From contig NZ_CALNVW010000009.1 in the NCBI RefSeq assembly GCF_940670765.1, forward strand, positions 62,001 through 126,000: a stretch of DNA of 64,000 nucleotides, given 5' to 3'. Under the pieces are notes generated by a model, which saw nothing but the letters and a program-made list of their open reading frames with translations, was not told where the DNA came from and ran no database searches. The stretch's first letter is position 1. Each line of letters starts with the position of its first letter. Shown piece after piece: positions 58,514 to 64,000 of the stretch. Made by a program: the position numbers and the translations under genes. Source of the stretch: Streptomyces sp. A 4/2. Lineage in GTDB: Bacteria > Actinomycetota > Actinomycetes > Streptomycetales > Streptomycetaceae.

Positions 58514-58553
58514 GTGAGGGCCCCGGGTTCCGATCGGAACCCGGGGCCCTCAC
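58514..58553. terminator. Perfect 40-bp palindrome between convergent genes
   Basis: GTGAGGGCCCCGGGTTCC (58514-58531) and its exact inverse (58536-58553) flank GATC, which is itself palindromic. It lies between the zinc-ribbon gene and the LAETG gene and should terminate both. Confidence 0.85.
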
Positions 58554-58570
58554 CGCGTACGTGCTGAACC

Positions 58571-59470
58571 TCAGGCGAGGTTGCCGCCGCGGCCCGCGAG
58601 ACGCGGGAGCATGCGGAAGCCGATGCCACCGGCGATCATCGTCGCGGCACCGAGGATCAGGAACGTGGTCTCGCCCGCACCCGTCTCGGCGAGCTCCTGC
58701 TTGGGCTTGCCCTGCTCGACCGGCTGGGAGCCGACAGCGTCGGGCTCGGTGCCGGTGACGGGGGAACCGCCGGTCGTCGAACCACCGTTCGTGGAACCGC
58801 CGTTGCCCGACGTCGAGCCGGAGGTGCCGCTGTGGTCGCCGCCGGTCGTACCCTGGGACGAACCCGAGGTGCTGCCGGTCGAGCTGCCCTCGGACGTACC
58901 AGAGGACGTACCGGAGGACGTACCGGTGGACGTGCCCTCGGAGCCCGAGGACGTGCCCGTCGAGGTACCCGAGGACGTGCCCGTCGAGGTGCCGGTGGAC
59001 GTGCCCTCGGACGTACCGGAGGACGTACCGGTGGACGTGCCCTCGGAGCCCGAGGACGTGCCCGTCGAGGTGCCGGTCGACGTGCCCGTCGACGTGCCCT
59101 CGGAGCCCGAGGACGTGCCCGTCGACGTACCCGTGGAGGTGCCCTCCGAGGTACCGGTGGACGTGCCCTCCGACGTACCCGTGGAGGTGCCCTCCGAGGT
59201 GCCGGTGGACGTGCCCTCGGACGTACCGGTGGACGTGCCCTCCGACGTACCCGTCGAAGTACCCTCCGACGTACCGCCGTTGTCGACGCCACCGATCGGG
59301 TCGGTGGTGCCGCCGCTTTCCTCGCCGGACTGGATCGAGGCGTTGAGACCCGCAACGTGAACATTGATACCGGCGGCCTGTGCGGCGCCCGCGGCGGTCA
59401 GCGAGGCGCCTGCGGCGATCACTGCGCCTGCAGCTATGCGCGCTACGCGAATCCGCGTCTTCTTGGTCAT
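58571..59470 (-). CDS. Cell-wall-anchored LAETG stalk protein
   Basis: The 299-residue protein has a Sec signal ([22 protein letters not shown]), a short head ([16 protein letters not shown]), about 150 residues of repeated Gly/Ser/Thr/Glu units (TSEGTSTG types), a Pro/Gly/Gln segment and the sortase motif LAETG followed by one helix and a basic tail (RLAGRGG). Class E sortases of Streptomyces use LAxTG. It looks like a flexible stalk with almost no folded head, so it may present a short peptide, bind partners or form a layer. Confidence 0.9.
   Translation of the reverse strand: MTKKTRIRVARIAAGAVIAAGASLTAAGAAQAAGINVHVAGLNASIQSGEESGGTTDPIGGVDNGGTSEGTSTGTSEGTSTGTSEGTSTGTSEGTSTGTSEGTSTGTSEGTSTGTSTGTSSGSEGTSTGTSTGTSTGTSSGSEGTSTGTSSGTSEGTSTGTSTGTSSGTSTGTSSGSEGTSTGTSSGTSSGTSEGSSTGSTSGSSQGTTGGDHSGTSGSTSGNGGSTNGGSTTGGSPVTGTEPDAVGSQPVEQGKPKQELAETGAGETTFLILGAATMIAGGIGFRMLPRLAGRGGNLA
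58860..59275 (-). repeat. Coding repeats of the stalk region
   Basis: Short repeats built from GACGTACCGGTGGACGTGCC and related 12-36 bp units run through this stretch and encode (T/S)(E/T)G(T/S)STG(T/S) blocks. Such runs vary in length between strains and complicate assembly. Confidence 0.9.
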
Positions 59471-59793
59471 CTGGCTGCTACCCCCAGTAGCTCATCGTCA
59501 ATGGTGCAGCGCACGGGGCAGGCAGGCCGTAGGGGTGTATGTCCGTCCCCCCGATCGCACGCGCCCCGGGAAATACGCATGCCGCGTGTCACTTTTCCCA
59601 GTTTTAAGAACCGCGTCAAGGTCGTTGCGGGCGCGATGCCGGAAATGCGATGACTTGCCCGGCGTACGGGAATACGACTGTGACGCAACCGGGGAACTAC
59701 CGCCGCTGGGACGGGAGTTCTCCGGTTGCGTCACTGCTGACCGTGTCGATAAATCACTGTTGAACGGTGCGGGAACAGCAAAGGAAAGCGTTG
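59471..59793. other. Interval with a long inverted repeat
   Basis: About 320 bp separate the LAETG gene from prfB, and both are on the minus strand. The left half is the upstream region of the LAETG gene and is somewhat AT-richer around 59560-59610. The right half contains the inverted repeat listed separately and an AT-rich patch near 59750. I see no coding region. Confidence 0.6.
59680..59734. terminator. 19-bp inverted repeat downstream of prfB
   Basis: GTGACGCAACCGGGGAACT (59680-59698) and AGTTCTCCGGTTGCGTCAC (59716-59734) match in 18 of 19 positions around a 17-nt loop. It lies 60 bp past the prfB stop and could end its transcript or serve as an operator of the LAETG gene; no T-run follows. 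Confidence 0.55.
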
Positions 59794-60900
59794 CTACTTC
59801 TCCTGCTGCTTGCGCCAGCGAATTCCGGCCTCCAGGAAACCGTCGATCTCACCGTCGAGCACCGCCTGCGGGTTGCCGACCTCGTACTCCGTACGGAGGT
59901 CCTTGACCATCTGGTACGGGTGCAGGACGTACGAACGCATCTGGTTGCCCCAGGAGTTGCCGCCGTCGCCCTTGAGGGAGTCCATCAGCTCCTTCTCCTC
60001 CTGGCGGCGGCGTTCGAGGAGCTTCGCCTGGAGGACGTTCATGGCACTGGCCTTGTTCTGGATCTGCGAGCGCTCGTTCTGGCAGGAGACGACGATGCCG
60101 GTCGGGATGTGCGTCAGCCGCACCGCCGAGTCGGTCGTGTTGACGCCCTGGCCACCGGGGCCCGAGGCGCGGTAGACGTCCACGCGCAGCTCGGTCTCGT
60201 CGATCTCGATGTGGTCCGTCTTCTCGACGACCGGGAGCACCTCGACACCCGCGAAGGACGTCTGGCGGCGGCCCTGGTTGTCGAACGGTGAGATGCGGAC
60301 CAGCCGGTGGGTGCCCTGCTCGACGGAGAGCGTGCCGTACGCGTACGGCACCTTCACGACGAAGGTGGTCGACTTGATGCCGGCCTCTTCCGCGTACGAC
60401 GTCTCGTAGACCTCGGTGCCGTAGTTGTGGCGCTCGGCCCAGCGCAGGTACATGCGCTGGAGCTGCTCGGCGAAGTCCGCGGCGTCGACCCCGCCGGCCT
60501 CGGCGCGGATGTTGACGAGCGCCTCACGGGCGTCGTACTCACCGGAGAGGAGGGTGCGGACCTCCATCTCGTCCAGCGCCTTGCGGACCGCCGCGAGCTC
60601 CGACTCGGCCTCGGCGAGGGTGTCGGCGTCGTCCTCGGCCTCGGCGAGCTCGAAGAGCACGCTCAGGTCGTCGATGCGCCCCCGCAGCGTCCCCGCCTTG
60701 CGGACCTCGGCCTGCAAGTGGGAGAGCTTGCTGGTGATCTTCTGGGCCTCTTCCGGGTCGTCCCACAGGGACGGCGCCGCGGCCTGCTCCTCAAGCACGG
60801 CGATATCGGCCCTCAGCTTGTCGAGGTCCAGGACGGCCTCGATCGACCCCATGGTCGAGGAGAGGGACTTCAGCTCTTCGGATACATCGACGACTGCCAC
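59794..60900 (-). CDS. prfB: Peptide chain release factor 2
   Basis: The 368-residue protein terminates translation at UGA and UAA. The hydrolysis motif GGQ is in [16 protein letters not shown], and the SPF tripeptide that recognises the stop codon is in [11 protein letters not shown]. The frame is continuous from GTG 60900, so the programmed frameshift seen in Escherichia coli prfB is absent here. It lies 95 bp downstream of a Ser/Thr kinase gene. Confidence 0.97.
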   Translation of the reverse strand: MAVVDVSEELKSLSSTMGSIEAVLDLDKLRADIAVLEEQAAAPSLWDDPEEAQKITSKLSHLQAEVRKAGTLRGRIDDLSVLFELAEAEDDADTLAEAESELAAVRKALDEMEVRTLLSGEYDAREALVNIRAEAGGVDAADFAEQLQRMYLRWAERHNYGTEVYETSYAEEAGIKSTTFVVKVPYAYGTLSVEQGTHRLVRISPFDNQGRRQTSFAGVEVLPVVEKTDHIEIDETELRVDVYRASGPGGQGVNTTDSAVRLTHIPTGIVVSCQNERSQIQNKASAMNVLQAKLLERRRQEEKELMDSLKGDGGNSWGNQMRSYVLHPYQMVKDLRTEYEVGNPQAVLDGEIDGFLEAGIRWRKQQEK

Positions 60901-60995
60901 CTCACCAGCGTAACGGCTTGGAGCATCAGCAGTCCCCTGCCCTCGGCCCCGGGGCCCCTCGTGCGGGCCCCCGGGCTCCGGCTCCGGCTCCGGCG

Positions 60996-62282
60996 CTAAG
61001 GCTGCGCGGGCGCCGACCGCCCGTTGTCCTGCGGGGTGCCTCCGCCGTCGTCGCCCGAGGACGTCGCCAGCCAGCCGCCTATGCCGACGGCCGCCGCCAC
61101 GACGAGCGCGGTCACGCCCAGCTTGATACGGCGCCTGCGGACCGCCTCCGCGGTGGAACGGTGGCGGGCCGAGCCCGGCTTGCGCTCGCCGGCCGAGCGA
61201 GGGGCGCGGGCAGTGCCCAGGGGGCCGCCCGCCAGCTCGTCGGGGGCGGGGACGCGCATGCTCGTGTGGGTGTCGCGGTTCGAGTCCGGGGTGGAGCCGG
61301 GGACCAGCGGGACGGCGCCGCGGCGGCGGGTCTCGGCGGGCGCGGCCGGTTCGTACGACGTCTCCTCGTACGGCTGCTCCTCGGGCTCCGGTTCGCCCGG
61401 CTCGTCGACGTCCAGCGGGGGGATCCCCGCGAGGTGCGGAAGCTGCTCGCGCAGCCGCTCGCCCAGCTCCGACGCCCGCAGCCGGGACGCGGGGGCCTTG
61501 GCCAGGCACTGGACCAGCAGCTGCCAGAGGTCGTCCGGGATGCCGGGGAGCGGGACGACCGTCTCCGTGACATGGCGGCGCAGGATCGCGCCGGGGTGGC
61601 CGCCGCCGAAGGGGGTGAAGCCCGCGAGGAGTTCGTACAGCACGGTCGCCAGGGCGTAGATGTCCACGGACGCGCGCGGCGGCAGGCCCTCGATGATCTC
61701 CGGGGCGAGGTAGTCGGGGGTGCCGATGATCTTCGACGCCTGGGGGCGGCCGGGCCCCGAAGGGCCCGCGGGGAGCGCGCGGCGCGGGGCGTCGATCAGC
61801 TTGGCGACACCGAAGTCCGTGAGCAGCGCCGGGTGGGAGCCGCCGGGGCCGAGCGGGCCCTGCATGTCCAGCAGGATGTTCTCGGGTTTGACGTCCCGGT
61901 GCACGACGCCCGCGGAGTGCGCGGCGGCGAGGCCGTCCGCGATGTCCGCGACGATCGCCACGGCGGCCTCGGGGCTGAGGCGGCGCTCACGGTCCAGCCG
62001 GGTGCGCAGGTCCGTGCCGCGGACCAGGTCCATGACCAGGGCGAGGTCGTTGCCGTCCACCACGAGGTCGCGCACGGCGACGACGTGCGGGTGGTCGAGG
62101 CCGAGCAGGGCCGTGCGCTCCTGGACGAAGCGGCCGACGAGTTCCTGGTCGGCGGCGAGGTCCTCGCGCAACAGCTTGACGGCGACGGGCCCCGAGGGTC
62201 CCTCGCCCAGCCACACCGTGCCGGCGCTCCCCCGCCCCAGGATCTGGTGGGCGGTGTACCGGCTGCCGATCTTCCGTGCCAA
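60996..62282 (-). CDS. Membrane-anchored Ser/Thr protein kinase (PkaB-like)
   Basis: TTG 62282 has GAGGGAG 5 nt upstream. The 428-residue kinase has the P-loop [12 protein letters not shown], Lys in VAVKLLRED, catalytic loop [16 protein letters not shown] and [10 protein letters not shown] Glu/Pro-rich linker leads to a C-terminal membrane helix ([18 protein letters not shown]) and a short tail, so there is no large outer sensor. The pair next to prfB matches PkaA/PkaB of S. coelicolor as I recall. Confidence 0.94.
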   Translation of the reverse strand: MARKIGSRYTAHQILGRGSAGTVWLGEGPSGPVAVKLLREDLAADQELVGRFVQERTALLGLDHPHVVAVRDLVVDGNDLALVMDLVRGTDLRTRLDRERRLSPEAAVAIVADIADGLAAAHSAGVVHRDVKPENILLDMQGPLGPGGSHPALLTDFGVAKLIDAPRRALPAGPSGPGRPQASKIIGTPDYLAPEIIEGLPPRASVDIYALATVLYELLAGFTPFGGGHPGAILRRHVTETVVPLPGIPDDLWQLLVQCLAKAPASRLRASELGERLREQLPHLAGIPPLDVDEPGEPEPEEQPYEETSYEPAAPAETRRRGAVPLVPGSTPDSNRDTHTSMRVPAPDELAGGPLGTARAPRSAGERKPGSARHRSTAEAVRRRRIKLGVTALVVAAAVGIGGWLATSSGDDGGGTPQDNGRSAPAQP

Positions 62283-62494
62283 GACTGCTCCCTCAGCGGC
62301 TGGCGCTGTGCCTGTCCGGGGCAGCCCCCGGCCCCCCGGCTACCCGCTCTCAAAATACGCGGGCATCGGGGTGTTCAGTGCCCCGGATGGCGCCAACCCT
62401 CACTTCTACGGGGGTATTTCGCCCCGCAGAAGTCGACATGTTTACAGAGTGGGTGCTCCCGACGGAACTTACCGCGGGGTCAGCAGGTGACTTC

Positions 62495-64000
62495 TCAGCC
62501 GGTGACCTTGTTGACGAAGTCCTTGACCGAGTTGAAGCCGGAGGAGATCTCCGAGAAGAAGCTCTTGGAGGAGCCGATCCAGCCCTGCAGCGGCGTCAGT
62601 TCCCAGACCAGCCAGGAGCCCACGAAAAGGACGAGCACGATCACGAAGCAGCCCTTGAGGCAGCCGAGGCCAGGGATCCGCACCGGGTTCGCGCTGCGCC
62701 GCCGCGGCTCACGGGGCTCGCGCGGGGCGGGCGCCTGGGGCTGCTGCGGGGGCGCGTACTGCTGTTGCTGCGGGCGCTGTTGGGGACGCTGCTGCGGCTG
62801 CGGGGCGTACTGCTGCTGGGGCGCGTACTGCTGCTGCGGCGGCTGCGCGTACCCCTGGGGCTGCTGCGGCGCGTACTGCTGCTGCGGTGGCGGCTGACGG
62901 CGCTGGGGCGGCTGCTGCGGCTGGCGCTGCGGGCGGTGGCGCAGCGGGTCCTGGTCCGGACCCAGGTACTGCACCTGGGTCTGCTCGTTGCGGTCGCGGG
63001 CCGCGCTCAGCTGGCTCTGCCAGGGGTGCGGCTGCTCGGGCCGGTCCGGCGACCGATCGCCGGGGGCCTGCCCCGGCGGCACCGGCGGCAGGACCGCGGT
63101 CGGGTCGGCCGCGCCGGTGCTGGGCAGCACGCTGGTGCGCGCGGCGGGGTCGTACGAGCCCGCGTTGCTCGGCAGGACCTGGGTCGGGTCGGCGGCCCCG
63201 GGCGTCTCGGGCACCTCGGCGGGTGCCGGGTCGGGCGCGAGCAGCGCGCCCACCCCGAGCGCGGCGGCGACCTGCGCGGGGGTGGCGTGGACGCCGACGC
63301 CCTCGGCGACCGTACGCAGCCCGCGGGCCAGGCTCTCGGCGCTCGGGCGGCGGTCCGGGTCCTTGCTCAGGCAGCGCTCTATGACCGTCCAGAGCGCCTC
63401 GGGCACGGTGGTGGGCCTGCGGGGCTCCGCGTTGAGGTGCTGCTGGAGCACTTCGAGGGCGGTGCCGCCCGCGAACGGCGGCTGCCCGGTGACCAGTTCG
63501 TACAGCAGGATGCCCGCACCGTAGATGTCGACCGCGGAGGTCTGCGGGCGGCCCTCGGCGGACTCGGGGGCGACGTAGGCGGGCGTGCCGACGAACTCGT
63601 GGGTCCGGGTGAGGCCCGGGGAGTCCGCGAGGCGCGCGATGCCGAAGTCGGTGAGCATGGGGTGCATCTGGCCATCGGCGTCCTGCTTCACCAGGACGTT
63701 CGCGGGCTTCAGGTCGCGGTGCACGACGCCGTCGGCGTGGCTGGCGGCGAGCGCGTCGGCGATCTGCGCGGTGAGCAGCGCGGCGGCCACCGGGCTGAAC
63801 GGGCCGTTGTCCCTGAGGTACCGGTGCAGGTCCGGGCCGTCGATCAGGTCCATGACGAGGGCGAGCAGATCGCCCTCGACGACCAGGTCACGGGTCCGCA
63901 CGATGTTCGGGTGCGTGAGGCGCAGCAGGACCGAACGCTCGCGCAGGAAGCGCATCACCACGTCCGGGTCGCTCGCCAGCTCCTCCTTGAGGACCTTGAT
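62495..64000 (-). CDS. Membrane-anchored Ser/Thr protein kinase (PkaA-like), 5' end cut by window
   Basis: The frame stays open to the window edge (IKVLKEELASDPDVVMRFLRE), so the P-loop and start lie outside. The visible 500 residues include HRDLKPANVLV, DFG, GTPAYVAPESAEG and the rest of the kinase domain, then a Pro/Gln-rich linker of about 150 residues (QQQYAPQQ repeats) and a C-terminal membrane helix (GCFVIVLVLFVGSWLVWEL) with a 36-residue tail. It is close in sequence to the second kinase, suggesting an old duplication. Confidence 0.95.
   Translation of the reverse strand: MKVLKEELASDPDVVMRFLRERSVLLRLTHPNIVRTRDLVVEGDLLALVMDLIDGPDLHRYLRDNGPFSPVAAALLTAQIADALAASHADGVVHRDLKPANVLVKQDADGQMHPMLTDFGIARLADSPGLTRTHEFVGTPAYVAPESAEGRPQTSAVDIYGAGILLYELVTGQPPFAGGTALEVLQQHLNAEPRRPTTVPEALWTVIERCLSKDPDRRPSAESLARGLRTVAEGVGVHATPAQVAAALGVGALLAPDPAPAEVPETPGAADPTQVLPSNAGSYDPAARTSVLPSTGAADPTAVLPPVPPGQAPGDRSPDRPEQPHPWQSQLSAARDRNEQTQVQYLGPDQDPLRHRPQRQPQQPPQRRQPPPQQQYAPQQPQGYAQPPQQQYAPQQQYAPQPQQRPQQRPQQQQYAPPQQPQAPAPREPREPRRRSANPVRIPGLGCLKGCFVIVLVLFVGSWLVWELTPLQGWIGSSKSFFSEISSGFNSVKDFVNKVTG

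Overview
The window is actinobacterial and almost certainly a Streptomyces chromosome. Base composition is very GC-rich, most genes have GTG or ATG starts and overlapping ATGA/GTGA junctions, and it carries a two-domain geosmin synthase, a HelD-type RNA polymerase helicase, an LAETG sortase substrate and the ftsE-ftsX-S41 protease-smpB-ssrA and prfB-kinase-kinase blocks that I recall as neighbours in S. coelicolor. Nothing in the window looks like a phage, plasmid, insertion sequence, CRISPR array or antibiotic cluster.

Left part (1-15.8 kb): an MFS exporter without an obvious start codon, then a two-gene unit that is the most unusual thing here. It is a membrane-anchored STAND-like P-loop protein with a 22-residue beta-type motif near its N-terminus, followed by a 98-residue protein repeating that motif. 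I read it as a possible amyloid-motif signalling pair. Next come hppD (tyrosine catabolism), divergent from an AsnC/Lrp regulator that heads a five-gene betaine/choline-type ABC operon, then a Lon-like protease, an IclR regulator, a DEAD/DEAH helicase and a vapBC toxin-antitoxin operon with a third small gene.

Middle (15.8-41.7 kb): an MFS exporter, tRNA-Cys, a DUF1269 membrane protein, geosmin synthase, and a three-gene FAD/2Fe-2S/molybdopterin hydroxylase operon whose iron-sulfur subunit has a huge disordered extension and whose molybdenum subunit appears to lack the usual catalytic Glu. A GH20 hexosaminidase with a DasR-like site, a DUF3039 protein, YqgE and murA follow. Then comes an ABC uptake operon divergent from a GntR regulator and a HAD phosphatase, then HU, an ACT-domain malic enzyme, a candidate structured small RNA with its own terminator, and the HelD-like helicase.

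Right part (41.7-64 kb): a CGNR zinc-finger protein, a GNAT acetyltransferase, a HemD-winged helix fusion, and a polysaccharide operon (Pro-rich membrane protein, deacetylase-glycosyltransferase fusion, acyltransferase). A LysR/MFS divergent pair and a secreted protein/lipoprotein pair follow. Then come tmRNA, smpB, an S41 protease, ftsX and ftsE, which together serve ribosome rescue and envelope/division functions. The window closes with an LAETG stalk protein, release factor 2 and two membrane-anchored Ser/Thr kinases, the last cut by the window edge.

All calls are from reading the sequence; no searches were run. Residue numbers are approximate, and family names rest on recognised motifs.
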